The position numbers and the translations under genes were made by a program. The notes beneath the pieces are model-generated. The model saw only the letters and a list, made by a program, of their open reading frames with translations. It was not told the origin of the DNA and ran no database searches. From contig NC_090246.1 of assembly GCF_037325665.1 (NCBI RefSeq), positions 20,062,600-20,126,599 of the forward strand: a stretch of 64,000 bases of DNA, given 5' to 3'. Below are positions 43,691-58,800 of this stretch, piece by piece (within the stretch, counting starts at the first letter, position 1; the number at the start of each line of letters is the position of its first letter). Source of the stretch: Littorina saxatilis (Eukaryota > Mollusca > Gastropoda > Littorinimorpha > Littorinidae).

Positions 43691-44858
43691 CTGTATTGTG
43701 TTTTGGCTTATATTTGAATGTATGATGATGAACGAGCCTTGCATGGCTCAGAGTAAAGTTTGTTTCTGGCAACCCAGCTTGGCTTGGAATTTTCTTGTGA
43801 TGATAAACTTTTAGGGCAATGATCTGTGGTTTGGGTCACGATAACAAATGCTTAAGTGCTGACCACCTGCGCCTTTTGAGTTGTTACCAGAAACCAACTT
43901 TATGAGTGTGGGTGTGTTTGTGAGACTGTATGTACAAAGTATATATGTGAGACTTCTTTGTGTGCATGCAACACACACGAGTGAGTTTGGACAAATGAAG
44001 TGGTTCAAACGTCCACACATGTAATAAAAACTTCATTAGCAGTCTAGATGCAAGTAATATATTTTATTCTGTCATTCCATTTTCTGTCAAAGCTTGTGGC
44101 AATAATTACTTGCAACTCGCTCAACAGCAGGGGTGGGATTTCTTCCGTCCCTGACAGATTTCCGTCCCAGGAAGAATGTTGGCAAAAATTTTTTTTATAC
44201 CTTTTATTCCTGGTAGCTGCTGTTTTCACTCAGTCAACAGAAGGTCACCATAACCAAATTGAGTGACATGTAGGGGAGCAGTTATGTCATGTCATCCTTG
44301 CCAATGTGGCATCTTAGTTGCTATCTATTTGAAATCTCTGATGATAAAATCGTTTATTTAACGTCACTGTAAAAACATTGGCGACATTTGTCTTAGATTA
44401 AAAACACACACAGGCGCCCACACAAACTTTCCCTTTATGTACAGTGGTTCACCACCCTCCCCCCCTAAGATGTTACTTTTGTGCATCACCAATTTTAAGA
44501 TTTTGTTTAAGCTCATAGGGGTTTCTCAAAAACCTTCTTGAAATGTGTTTACCACTTGTTTTTGTAGACCCCCTAAGCAAGAGTGATACAACCAAACATC
44601 TTCAAGTATAGAGGTTTTTGATTGTGTGCATTCTCAGTTCTTCAGTCGTTCGTGTTAATCCTCGTCAGATTAGGGCAACCCTAATACAGGCGATACAGGT
44701 AATACACCCTATTAAAGGCGATTACTTCTTGGAATAATAAGCAGGTTGGGCGTTTCTAGTATCCGACACTTGGCTCTGGCAATTGCAGTATCCTTGTTTA
44801 TGCTTCTGGTTTTAAGCTTTTAATCTTCACTTGGCCTGTTCATGTTTATGCTGGTTTT

Positions 44859-45398
44859 TGAGTCACTTGAGAAAAAGTGACTCTATGTAATCGGTCAGTG
44901 TTAGTCTGTCCGGCCGGCCGTCCGTAGACACCACCTTAACGTTGGACTTTTCTCGGAAACTATCAAAGCGATCGGGCTCATATTTTGTTTAGTCGTGACC
45001 TCCAATGACCTCTACACTTTAACGATGGTTTCGTTGACCTTTGACCTTTTTCAAGGTCACAGGTCAGCGTCAAAGGAAAAATTAGACATTTTATATCTTT
45101 GACAAAGTTCATCGGATGTGATTGAAACTTTGTAGGATTATTCTTTACATCAAAGTATTTACATCTGTAGCCTTTTACGAACGTTATCAGAAAAACAAGG
45201 GAGATAACTACCCTTTTCTGTTCGGCAACACACAACTTAACGTTGGGCTTTTCTCGGAAACTATAAAAGTGACCGGGCTCAAATTTTATGTGAACGTGAC
45301 TCATTGTGTTGTGAATAGCAATTTCTTCCTGTCCATCTGATGCCTCATATAATATTCAGAACTGCGAAAGTGACTCGATCGAGCGTTTGCTCTTCTTG
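44859..45398 (+). mobile_element. HINE-like element, family A copy 4
   Basis: 540 bp, full length, between the convergent 3' ends of USP7 and LLGL. It contains TGACCTTTGACCT (45035-45047), which on the other strand is the DR1 element AGGTCAAAGGTCA. Confidence 0.82.
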
Positions 45399-45574
45399 TT
45401 TCTTTCTTCTTTTCCTCTGGACTGCTAGTGTTTGGGATCTGCCTCGGTCACATTTCCCAACCCATTAAACCCCACTGGAGCGTTACATTTCTCACACACA
45501 CTGTCACACACACAAATCGTTACATAAACACATACAAACTAACTCCCAACATCAAAACTACTGGACATACATTT

Positions 45575-48500
45575 TTTATTGCAAAGTATCCACAATCATA
45601 AAAATGTGTCATTATAAAAGGCATGTAAATTGGTTGATTAAAAACACTGGGAATCACAGTTGCACAGTTAGAGTGCCAGGACGTGTGATACAAAATATTC
45701 TTTAAAAGCTGGTGACGAGGGCAAAGCCAATTAGCTAAGTGTGAGCAGCCAATTAGCGAAGTGTGAGAGAGATTACAAAGGCTGTGGTTACACAGTCAAC
45801 CCAGCGGCAGTCACAACCCTGTGAAAACGTGATAGTGAACTATCGAGCCCCCCATGTTTCAAAGCTATTCTCTCACAGCTAATTTCCCACCAGCATCAAA
45901 AAGCTGCAACTGCAGTGTATTTTCAACCTCACAAAGCCATATTGTGTTTGCACATATACCATAAAGCCTTTGTTAATCCAATGCATTCTGCGAGAAAAGC
46001 TACTGCGCTCACTTTGCCAAAGTTTGCTACCTACACCCAATGCTACAAAGCAGAAACAGAGTGAATGACCAAGTCTGTTTTCACGACACAGAATGTTGAA
46101 AGGCAATTCATTTTTCTGTATTAACCACCACACACCAGCCAACCTCATCTGTGACAACTATGTTCCATCATACAACACTGTAATAAGCTGGTCTACTTAG
46201 GAACAGGCAAACCTGAAATTGTCTGTTCTAACAATCTTGTGGTGGTCTTGAGTTAACTGGTGGTGTTTACGCGTAAATTCTAGCTCAGCAAATTGACTAT
46301 CAAAAAGTGCCATCAACTGCAGAAAGCATGCTTGCACTTGCAGGACTATAGAACATTCAACTGGGAGTAATGCTCCTAGCACCAGCACTATAGCTAAAGC
46401 CTTCATGACTTCAAAAACAGCCTGCAAACTACAAAATGCATCCGAAAGAGAATTACATGTATTTCCACTGCTACTACTAAGCCGCTTTGCTAGCACCAAT
46501 GTCTACAACCTACATTGATAGATCTGTGATGGCCTTTACTACCTATAAGCAACTGTTCGCCCTGCACCCATAATTGTAAGAAAAAAACATACAATGTTCA
46601 ACTGTCACTTTCACTCAAATGTCAATACATGAAAGGATGTTAATGTTAGCAATTACAAAGGCAAGGGCAGTAGCTGGGTAGCAGGATAAATGAGAAATTT
46701 AACATGTTCTTATGTGAACACAAATTTCATGTAAGTGAATTTAAAATGAGTGACAATGAGCCGTGATAGCAAAAATAGCAAAATAAAAATGAAAGCTTTC
46801 ACATTTTGCACACATTTACTCCACTGGCCTGTTCAGAAGCAGCACAAAAACACAGATCATGCTACACGTTTCAGCCACAACTCCAATCTAAAATTTCTGG
46901 TAACAAATATTTCATCAAAATAGAATTGGATTTTTCTCCGATTGATCATCAGGTGAATCAGAAAGCACAAAAAGTAGGAGAATCCACGAATGAACAGCAA
47001 ATTTTCCCAATGTCTCACGATCATTTAGCACACAAAAAGAAAAGAAGACATAACACTTTGAGCAAACACAATGAAGCAGTGTAAAGGTAACTGGAAACAA
47101 TCTCAGTCTCCGGTCCATGCTGTTGATCTTCCTCAGTCACACTTTGCGGCAAATTCTCCACAGCAAGCCGTGAAAAGTCAAAGGCACCAAAGTACGGAGT
47201 GTTTTCATGATATACAGCAGAGACCACCCTGTAGTGTTTGCCTCACAATCACACTGGATCTAACTTGCAAAAGCAAACCAACTCACAAGTAATACTGACT
47301 AAATGTTTCCAAGTGTATGTCCATATGCGTGGATACTACTCAAATGATATATGCATAAAATAAAATCCTACATCAGCAAACCCAACCACCAAGAAACCTT
47401 CCAAAGTCAAACTGAACGCACACTTGGAAGAAACAACGAAGGTGTCGAGTCACTGCTTAGTGCAGGAAGGAAGGAAGAAACAACGAGGACTAAGACAATA
47501 CTAATAAGGCCACAAAAAAAAGTTGTATGTTTCTGGTCACCCGACCCTACCTAGTTTTTTCCCGCCGACCCTAGACTTTTTTTAATTGCATTTATAAAAA
47601 ATAAAAAAAAGCAAAATAAAAGCGTCAAAACGAAAGCAACAGACGGCAGACGACACAAGGGGGATAACCCCGCATCCCTTTTGTCTCATTTGTTTAGTAG
47701 TGTTGTCTTTCTCTTTGTATAGTAAGTCCGGTCTCTTTGCGTCACTGTATAGTTATTTTCTACCCTGACCAAAAAACAAAAACAAAAACAAAATCCCTAC
47801 CTACCTACCCTATTTTTTTTAGCCATGTTACCAGAAACATACAACTTTTTTGTTGTTGGCCTAAAGCAAACAACAACAAAAGTCAACACCACACAAGTTT
47901 TAAAAGGAAAGGTAAAAGTGTTAATTGCTTAATTGCTGCCACGTAATACAACACGAACAAAAAATCTCACAAACTCTGTACACAAACCGGTTGATGTGCT
48001 TCTTTTATACATGATAAGCCTTGAACTGGTAAGTCGAATGCGAGTTCACACAAAGCCAGCGAGCCTCACTCCCGAACCAGAGGGATGGCTAGCAGACAAA
48101 TGTAAATAGCCGAAGTAAAAATAAGACATGCGGAACATCTTTGTACAGGCAAGTAATACGAGCAAGTGAACCTCAACAAACTTCTTATAAGTATAACATG
48201 TGGTTTTCTTTCAGAATGTCAGTAGTAGTAATACTGCCATTACTAACACATGGTGTCGGAAAGCATCTAGGATGGAAGCATGCTAGCTGGCTACATTTTT
48301 TAGCAGAATTTTCAATTTATTTTTAGTCAGCAGACATTCTGTTCTATCATTAGAAAACAAATGATCAAGCTAAGCTTTTTGTATGAAATGAACCCCAAGC
48401 TACAAACTACGCAAATGGTTTTGATATCTAGAATGGTAAAAGTGGAGAAAAAAACAAAAAAACATGAAGTTGTACCAAGGTTCAGCTTTCGAAAATAGAA

Positions 48501-49883
48501 AAAAGGAGCATAAAAAGTACCAATGAAAATGCAACAACGAATATCAGCTGACAAGTTCTATAATGAATCATTCAAACCCTCTCTCTCAATCTCATGAAGT
48601 CACATCTGTGACTGGCAAAGCTTTAAATGCATTAAATGGTTCCATTCATTGCACACTTCTGTTTAGCGGATGATACTGATAGCAACACTTAACCTGAACA
48701 CGAGATTTCACAAAGCAAGCCCAGTGACATTTCATTCACCCAGTTTCATCCGTTCATTGTGGTCTGCACACATGGAATGGACTGCTATCAACACAGGGAT
48801 GAATACATCAAAATACAGACAAACCATTCTGTACACAATGATCAAAGGCATGACTGCCCCTGACAAACTGCATTGAGCACTGATTAAAACAACGAAACAA
48901 GTGCAAATAAAATGATCTTGTGCCAGTCAGTCAAACAAAAAGTCTTCTGAAAGAAATCTCAACGTTCCGCATCTTTTCCTACTCTAAAAGCAAGGCCACT
49001 ATCCCAATCCATAGACATCATTCCAACTCGCTCCCCAGTAAGAGGAAAAACTTGCATCATCTAACGCAAACTTTTGTTTAAAAATGAGCTACAACCACAA
49101 AATCCAACCACCACTGGTAGAAATAATACAGAAAAACGGTGAAAGGCAGGCAGTCAGATCAACAAAATGGGACCAATGATGGCATTCAAGATTTGCAAAC
49201 AAAAAATGTGGCAGTGCTTCGATTCCCTTGTGTGTTAATGGCAATCTGGACATCAGAGGGTATAACGGGTCTAGTACATTTTTTTAATTTTAAACGACCT
49301 TCCCATTCCAGAATTACTGCATCAGACAAAAGAAGGGGGAAAACCCCCAGTGGATTTAATTGACAAAGAACTGTAAAGGAATCGGACCAGGTGGAATGGA
49401 AATGTGACGCTCAGTGATGGATTGAGCGCTGGCAGTTTGACACTGAAGGCGAGGGGCAGTGTTGAAAAGGCCGCGACGACACTGGAAATACTCCGTTACC
49501 ATGGTAACCACCAGTTCTATCCAATCTGCTGAAGGCGTCACTCTGATAAGCACATCACAAGAATCAACATCCACCAAGCTCTGTGTTCCCCGATTCATGA
49601 ACAAAATCACCAAAAATCCAAGTACATCAGCACAAATAGAAGCAATGCATCCTACCACTTTTTTTTGTCTTCAATTTTTTTTCCCCGTTTTCTTCCACGT
49701 CTATCCTTGCCTAAACCGTCTATCCTTGCCTAAACCGTCATTCATGTCTTGTGTCCACTAATGGAGTCTTCAGCGGGGCTTGCTAATCTACAGCACCTTG
49801 CGTGGTACACACAGCGCGCTAGTCCTCTCTCTGCCTCCCACAGAAGAGAAAGAGCAATGCGGCTGCAAAAGACAGATAACTGT
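45575..49883 (-). other. Probable LLGL 3' UTR / downstream region
   Basis: No coding sequence is supported. Minus-strand AATAAA signals occur at 48316-48321 and 45575-45580 (as TTTATT on plus), so the UTR could be about 1.6 or 4.3 kb long. It contains a diverged MITE at 47518-47861 and otherwise unremarkable AT-rich DNA. Confidence 0.45.
47518..47861. mobile_element. PIF/Harbinger-like MITE, diverged copy 4
   Basis: 344 bp with ends GGCCACAAAAAAAAGTTGTATG and inverse, flanked by TAA (47515-47517 and 47862-47864). It shares the internal 'cctacctaccctattttttt' with the three other copies but has different subterminal sequence, so it is a separate subfamily. Confidence 0.72.
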
Positions 49884-52800
49884 CTAGATGGCCTCCTGCA
49901 CGGTAGTTGTGATGGTAGACTTGGCATCTCCCATCAGCTTCTGTTTCAGGAGGGCAGGGTCATCCCCTGCGGCAGCAGCCAGCATGGCCTCTTGGAGCTT
50001 ATCCACAATCTCATCAACTGGAGAACTAGGCTGTAACATAAAAATACATCACATCAAGTTGAATATTTGGTAACTGCTTAGATAAGACTTTCTTGTTGGT
50101 TTTTTTCGACTGCAAGGCTTTTTTCTTTTGGGGGAGGGGGGGGGGGGATTTTTTTATCACTTTAACTTTTCCAAGTCAAATATACTATCATAAATTGTTG
50201 GTTGGAAAGACGAAGTCCCCTCCAGATGCTTTTGAGAAATAATGAGACCACCCGTCAGATAACATTTTATATTGTCCCATGCGGTTACCCTCATGGAAAT
50301 TCAAAGTAAATAGAAAAACAAGAAGAGCAAACGCTCGATCGAGTCACTTTCGCAGTTCTGAATATTATATGAGGCATCAGATGGACAGGAAGAAATTGCT
50401 ATTCACAACACAATGAGTCACGTTCACATAAAATTTGAGCCCGGTCACTTTTATAGTTTCCAAGAAAAGCCCAACGTTAAGTTGTGTGTTGCCGAACAGA
50501 AAAGGCTAGTTATCTCCCTTGTTTTTCTGATAACGTTCGTAAAAGGCTACAGATGTAAATACTTTGATGTAAAGAATAATCCTACAAAGTTTCAATCACA
50601 TCCGATGAACTTTGTCAAAGATATAAAATGTCTAATTTTTCCTTTGACGCTGACCTGTGACCTTGAAAAAGGTCAAAGGTCAACGAAACCATCGTTAAAG
50701 TGTAGAGGTCATTGGAGGTCACGACTAAACAAAATATGAGCCCGATCGCTTTGATAGTTTCCGAGAAAAGTCCAACGTTAAGGTGGTGTCTACGGACGGC
50801 CGGCCGGCCGGACAGACTAACACTGACCGATTACATAGTCACTTTTTCTCAAGTGACTCAATAATTATTAATAAAAGAAATAAATAAAGTGCCCGGCCCC
50901 TGTCTCAGATTGTAATGTGTGCGCTGAATGCCTTTGTTTTCCCCCAAATTTAAAGCAAGTTGTTTAATTTCCATGTTTTTAAACTGTTCTTAATGTGTGG
51001 AGTACGGAAGTGGAAATGCACATTATGTGCAAGATTCAAACTTCTACCAATTCCAGCTCTACAAATAAAAAGAGGTGCAACAGAAATCTGCTAAACCAAG
51101 AAACCCAAAAGTGTGCTAAGAACCATGTCCCAGATATTTTACAAAATATTTGAAATTATCTCCACTTGCATGACACATTACAACTGAATGGCCAACAATC
51201 TGGCTACTCGATCACAACTGTTCAAGGTATGAGAGAAGATGCAGCCACCACTATTCAAGCCTTTTTGTCTTTTCCTTTTTTTGTGTTTATTAAATATTTA
51301 AACTCAGACATCCGTCTTTCCATGATCAGGGAATGAGGAATGATGGGTAATGCGGGCAGGGAAATGAATAGATGTGGCAACCAAAATCTACTACAATACA
51401 ACAGCAAATAGACTTTCTGCGCACAATAAAAATACTGTTTGCATTTTTTCAGTTGACTGAATGCCAAACTTGTGAACGACATGCTGCGTATGCCTTTTTC
51501 AATTAAAGATCTGAAGAAGGACAACATCAAACGTTCTTTCGTGAACTCTGATCCCATTGTCAATTCTGCTGTGAAATTCTTCCAACTCTCCCTTTTTGGA
51601 AAACATGGTCCTAAATTTGTAAACCACAAGGTCTCTTTGAATCAACAGTTTTTTACTCAAAAGCATCTAGTTGTGTCAGTAAATAAACTACAATCGATCA
51701 ACCAAACAAGTAACATGTGTTGCAAAAAGAAATGCAGATAACATCAAGTTGAAGGCAAGAACAAAGGCCCTTTCTCCATAGAAAAAATACAAAAACTTAT
51801 CAGCAAGCGTTACCTGAGAAAGTCAGAGCTACAGATCTTGTTTAGAAGCCGAATACAATGCATTTTTAATTTTAAGTTAAAGCGATTGAAAGCATGGTTG
51901 ATGAGACATCAAAACACAGGAACACACAAAGTTTGGGGGGGGGGGGGGGGGGGCTGTTCAAAAGCTATGCAGAAAGCTGAGAGCAAGGGAGGGGGCTGGG
52001 ACTTATATGTGTGCAAACCTTTTACCAGAAGGAATGTCTTGAGAAATGAGAATGGATGAAACTTATCCAGTCGACAAGGGAGCGATACATTTTTAAAACA
52101 AGTTTTCTTTAAGAGAGATCACGTGACTAATGCCTTCCTGAATCACAAAAATTGTCATGCAGAGAGGGGAAAGGATTTTGAGGAAAAGCAAACAACCTGT
52201 TCATGGTATGGTAAGGGACAGACAAGTCTTGAAAATAACAGCACGTGGGGAAAAGGTTGAGCAATATGATCAAGGACCATTCTGTTGGTTAACTTGCATG
52301 GCACAGAAAGGCAAGGTAAGAAATACATTCAGATCAGGTTCCATGCAGTCAAGAAAGCAGAAAAAGCAAGACAAGGCGCTGGGGGACCACTTCCTTACAT
52401 CATGCTGTAAGGGCAGGAAAAAGGGAGACACTCCAGTGCCAGACCGAGGTTAGGGAGAATAGGAGGGGAAAGGCATGCTACGACAAGCATTATTAAATGT
52501 TGTCAAGACAAGACAACACAGCACAGAAAAAGGACAAGAAAAGCAAATGCATTTTCCGTTCATTCAACATAGTGAAGTCCAATGAGGGCCAAGAAGAAAG
52601 GAAAGGGAGGAAAACAAGTCCAGTCAATGTGTGGAGGAATTATTATTAAATGTGTTAAAGATGAGGGTTGGAGAGAGGGATGTCTGAGGACACTGTGACG
52701 TGGCCTGCACCTTTTCTCACCTCGTCAGTGCCGTTAGTGCCATTAGTGGCCGGCCCGTTAGTCTCGGGGATCTGCTCTTCTGCTTCGCCGTTCTCCACTG

Positions 52801-55800
52801 CCAGGGCAAAAACAACCAACAGCGTCATTCTCAGCTACCATAAGCTTTTCGTTCACACACACACACACACACACACAGAACATCAACAAACTAACACGCA
52901 TTCAAGCAAGCTAAGACTCAGTTTTCTTTCTTTGGCATTCAAAATTGCAATGAAAATGTATGATGACGAGAAGCTAACTGAAACTAGGGCAGATGAAAAT
53001 GGAATCAGACCCAGAAAAGTTAAATGGAACTACTTATCAATAAAAAGAATGTTCTATTTGCTATGGTCTAGACAATATTCAAAAGACAGACTGCTATTAA
53101 TACTATGCTTGCTTACCTCTAAAGTAATAGACTTGGTTACCTCTAGGTAACTTCTTGACCAAAATATAAAACGTTTGATGTAAAATATATGTCAAGCCTT
53201 TTCACTAAAAATTGTTAGGTAATCTCTTAAAGTATTGTTACACAGACTAACAACAGCTTAATCTGGATTGACAAAATGACAATAAAGCAACATCTATTAG
53301 ATCAAAAGCCTTCAGAAATCTGTATGTCTTTTTGGCAAGACAAATAAAATATTAAAGCAGCAACAAAAAAGCCAAGGTAATGGGAGAAGGCCGATTCTTC
53401 TGCAGACACTGTTGAGAAAACCAGTCACTGACAAGAGCAGAATCCACGGTAACATGAGGGAAGTAGAATGAGGACGGTGGAAGAGAAAGCAAAGGATTCA
53501 GCTGGTGTGGGGGAGGAGAAGGTGATGGCAGAGGAGGAGGGTGAGAGGAGGAGGGTGGAGGGTGGGGGAGCCAAAAGACAAGATGACCAACCTGTGACAT
53601 CTGGTGGCAGAGGTGAGGGTGCTGTGACAGTGACCACAGTGGTGTCCGTGGTGATCATGGTCGTTGTCTGGTTGTTCTCCGCACTGCAAACAACATCAGC
53701 ATTACAGTCAACCTTTCAAGTCACAGTGATAACAAAAAGGAGGTTCAAAGACAGCTTCTCACATGGCGCAACGACAGCCAGACTGACAAACCGTCAGCGA
53801 GTCCATTTATTATTGCACAACTACAAGCTCATCATTGCTGAAAGCAAACACTTTTGCAGGAAAGTGAAAAGCAGTGGCCAATACAATCAACAGCTGATGC
53901 GTATTTTAGAAGCCTCGGAAAATGTTTTCTCTGTATGGATAAACAATTAAGGGCATATTCTTAACAAGCATGAGTTTCATATTTTATCAGTTTTTTTTGT
54001 TAATATTTCTGACGCTACATCTAATCTCAAGACTGCCCTTTTTCGCAGTCTGTGTCTACTAGACTGAGGGCCAATAACTTACACATGATCGCGCACACTG
54101 TCAATGGTGATATCAGCCGCGGACGTGTCGACGCGCGAATCGTTGGCCTGGCTGTCGTTGAGACCAGTTGTGATGTCAGATGTGTCATAGGCTGTGACCT
54201 CACCGCCAGCTTCACTACCCTCACTGGATACATACACGCAACTCAATGTTAACTTTGCAGGTACTCAACTAAGAACTACATTCACAACACTTAACATGCA
54301 ACATGGAGAACATTCTTCACACCATTCACAACACTTAACATGCCACATGGAGAACATTCTTCACACCATTCACAACACTTAATAACATGCAACATGGAGA
54401 ACATTCTTCACACCATTCACAACACTTAACATGCAACATGGAGAACATTCTTCACACCATTCAGAACATTTAACATGCAACATGGAGAATATTCTTCACA
54501 CCATTCACAACACTTAACATGCAACATGGAGAACATTCTTCACACCATTCACAACACTTAACATGCAACATGGAGAACATTCTTCACACCATTCACAACA
54601 CTTAACATGTAACATGGAGAACATTCTTCACACCATTCACAACACTTAACATGCAACATGGAGAACATTCTTCACACCATTCACAACACTTAACATGCAA
54701 CATGGAGAACATTCTTCACACCATTCACAACATTTAACATGCAACATGGAGAATATTCTTCACACCATTCACAACACTTAACATGCAACATGGAGAACAT
54801 TCTTCACACCATTCACAACACTTAACATGTAACATGGAGAACATTCTTCACACCATTCACAGTCAAGGCTCAACGTGAAAGTGAAAAACATTGCAACACT
54901 GTCACGACTCCAGAAAATAACCTTTTTTCTTCTACATTTGCTAGCATATACTACACTTAGGATTGCTAGTTCACTGTGTACTTGTTTACTCCTGTTGAAA
55001 TCCTGCAATGACAACTCTTAATGATACAATGATATGACAATGCGTCATATTTGCCACATAACCTCAGATGACAGATATTAAATATTGGTGAGTACAGATT
55101 ATTTTGTTTATCAACTTTGTTCATCTCACTCACAGTCATTTTGTTGTTTAGATTTAGATTTTAATTATGTCAGGGCTAATATGCTACCGCTAAATTACGA
55201 CTTTTCAGATGCAAGGGTTTTAAATAGGCTAATAACTGACCCAGCTTCCCCGGGCACCTGTCCCTCCTCCTGGATGGGGGAAGGGGGTGTGACCTCCACC
55301 ACGGGCTCCTGGGGTTCGGGTCTCATGCCCTCCTTCAGCTCCACCATGGCCACGGGGGTGCTGGCGTTGGACGCCGACAGCGACACGTGGCAGAACTCAG
55401 AGGGTGACTGCAGGTAGAACCCTTGGCCGTCCTTGGTGAACACAAAGGAGGCGATCCCACTGCAACCACACAGCATGTCATTCTCATTATCAAAAGCACT
55501 GAACACAAATGAGCATGGGGGCTGATTTTTTATTTTTTTGGGTGTGTGTTCAAGAATGGGGAACCAATAGTTATCTGTCATGGAGATGCTACGTGAGCGG
55601 AGTTGAAAGCAGCTAATCAGCAACTTGAGGGTAAATAACAGGGGAACACTAACACACACAGAGGTATAAACGTACTAAACTTCTGAGATCATGTTTTCGT
55701 CAAAATCTGCTATACTGAGCAAAGAGCGTTTTCAAAAGCTGAAAAAGGGATCAAAAAAGCTTACAGATATTTGATTGTACAACTCACATAATACTGAACT

Positions 55801-58800
55801 CTCCAGGAACTTCATGGTATGCTGAACAAATAAAATATTATTGTCTCATAATACTTAATCTAAATAAATTCCCATTTGCTACAGGAGTGGATGTCTAAAA
55901 AAAGCGAATGAGACGAAGAAGAAATCCCATTTAAACCAACAACTGTCAACAAAAAGAGATGTTCAACACTGTGGACTCACTTGATATCTTCCTTCCTGAG
56001 GGCAGGGCTGAGCATCTGGCGTCTGAGAGACATGACGGAGTACACACCCAGCTCGCCCAGGTTGTTCAGGCTGGCAATGTCAAACTCACTGTAGTTGTCA
56101 CCTGCACACAATTCACAGTCAGGCTCTTTGATTGTATAAAATTCAATGTTCCATTAACAAGTGATGAGGTAGACTACTGAGATATGAGTGGGGACCTTGC
56201 TACAAAGGACAGTGGCAAGGCTCCCCAAGAGCGTCCTTTGCTCGCAGGTTTTACTGTAATCAAAAATTTGCTCCAGGGGCTTGCAACGTAGTACAATGTA
56301 TTACCTTACTGGGAGAATGCAAGTTTACAGTACAAAGGACTTAACATTTCTTACATACTGCTTGACTAAAATCTTCACAAAAATGAACTATATTCTATAC
56401 AAGAAACACTTAACACAGCAACCTCAGACACCCCCTAATACAGCATGTACAATCAAGCCCATACTTGACAAGAAATCACTGATCAAGACACTGCTACAAA
56501 CATTTGAAAACATTAACATAAAACTAAGGTAAGAGACAGAGCAAGTCCAGTCAAACCTGTCTTAACGACCACCCAAGGGACCCAACAAATTGCTGTTATA
56601 GACAGCTGGTCGGAAATAAACTCATCAAGCGCTTAGAGCAAGCCTTTTTAACGAAAGTTTTTGATTTAGCGCTATATAAATGTTCTTATTATTATTATTA
56701 TTATTATTATCAAGAATTTTTTGGTTAGTCGTTTTGGACAGGTGGTTGTTTTCCAAAGGTGGTCGCCAGGGCAGGTTGGCCTGTACTTTCAGTTTGTGTG
56801 AGCCGTCAAACCAAAAATCCATGTTTGGAAACGGATGTGTGCTTTTACATCTTTCACATCTGTTTTGAGCTGAACTTCACAGTAACCCACTTACCAGTTT
56901 TGCTTCTGAAGCTGACAAAGTTGACTCTCCTCAGGCGAGAACCATCCACAGCAGTGATCTTGTTCTTCCACCGAGGTTTGAGGGCTGGCAGGGTGAAGGC
57001 CTAAAACACACACAGAAGTTAGAGGTGACCAAATTTCCTTCACAACCAAGTTGTTCGCACTTCATATAACAAGCTGCCGTTCTTGCAATTAATGTAGATT
57101 TTGTGTGTGCAGCTCGCAGGCTCTGCTAGTTTGTAATGAACTGTAATACTTAAATACCGGGCTCAGAGTGGACGAGCTTGCAGAGTGTGAATGATTTAAG
57201 GTGACTCGAGACTCAAAACCTGACTGTCCTTATAAAAACAAGGAAAATTGCCATGCAGTGTCGGGCGGTTACAGACATAAAATATATAACATTTACAAAG
57301 AATTAAGAATTGCACACAAGAAGACGGTGCAAGTCGTAAAAGCAGACTGACAATTAGCCTACCTTGAGCTGTTCCTCAGAGCAGATGATGACCGAGTGCT
57401 GACCCTCCATGTCCGGAGCCTTGGCGCGTTCATTGCTGACTTCCAGGGCTTCTGGCAGAACGCGGTTCTTGCTGTCGATGACGGCGATGCTGATGACCGG
57501 GGCGTGGTGCTTCAGCTTGATCTCCTTCGCCAGCACACAGCCAACCTCATCTGTTGAGCGTTTGTCGCTGGGGGGGACGGTCAGGCTGTAGACGTACACG
57601 TGACCGCCGTTGGTTCCTACCCACAGGGATGGGCTGTTGGTGCCACCTGGTGATGTGATAGTAAAGGATGTTATTTTTGAAGCAATCCGTCCCTTAAGCC
57701 ACTGCTCTCTTCTCAGCAAATCTGGAAAACTTGCCGTTTTCACAAATATTCAATACTCTCCCTCATGGCTAACTTTTTTCATGAATGCAATGTCACATTC
57801 ATGACTTCAGACAACCACAACCAGAAAGGCTGCTCACTCCTTGTTTGACAAGGATTCAAATCCCTCCCTCATGTTACAACAATTCTCCTGAATGCAATGT
57901 TATATTTACAACTTCAGACAACAACAAAAATTGCAATAAAGATGAAAATTGTGAGAACAGACACAAACTGGACAAAAATATTCCTGTTGATATGAGCAAC
58001 TCGGCTGGCAGTTTCTTTCTGTTAGATCGCATGTACACAATATAAGCACAGCTGGACTGAGACTCTGCATTCTTCAAAATCCACCTCCCATGAATACTGA
58101 CCATTGACAATGAAGGTGTCGGCGAAGTAGAGAGACCGCACCATGGAGGCCATGGAATCGTCAGCGCTGCGAGCCTCCACCATCCTCTCCACTGGTCGAG
58201 TGGCCTCTGCCGCTGCCGCTCCTGTTGCCGAGGCAACGGCGCTTTGTGCTTGGGCCACAACTGCACTGGCTGCCTGCGTTGCCGTCTCCTGGGTGGCTGC
58301 TGCTGCGTCCTGTGCTACTTCTGTGGCCGTCTGCTCAATGTGCTGTGTCGCACTGGAAAAACACCGTACATTATTTTAACAGCATGCTAGAAACTGATGA
58401 GAGCTTTCCAGACCTCGGTGCACATGAGGTACGGAAGCGACATAGTCCCTAATAACCTCATGGAAGTAGGTTTACATGCTGAAATATTAGCAATCGTTTT
58501 GAGATTCCCTCCGTAGGACGGTGAACCTCACATGAAGCTTTATCGGGTTATTGCCACGAAAGCTGTCTGAAAATATCCCATAATATATCTCGTTAATATA
58601 CAAGATGAACATTCCCTCATTTTCTTTGGTACCAGCCTGCTGTACCACTTTTCAAAAATCCCACATTTTCTGGCTTCATCTGTGGCAACCTAGACTGAAT
58701 TTACTCATATTCAGAGTAAACATTCATTTACATGAAGACAAAAAAAAAAGTTCCTCAGTTGTACCTGCACCCTATGTAACAAGATGAAGTTTTCTCCAAA

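Noticed and set aside
54280-54861. CRISPR-like array of regular repeats
   Set aside because: The units are contiguous with no unique spacers, in an animal intron. It is a minisatellite.
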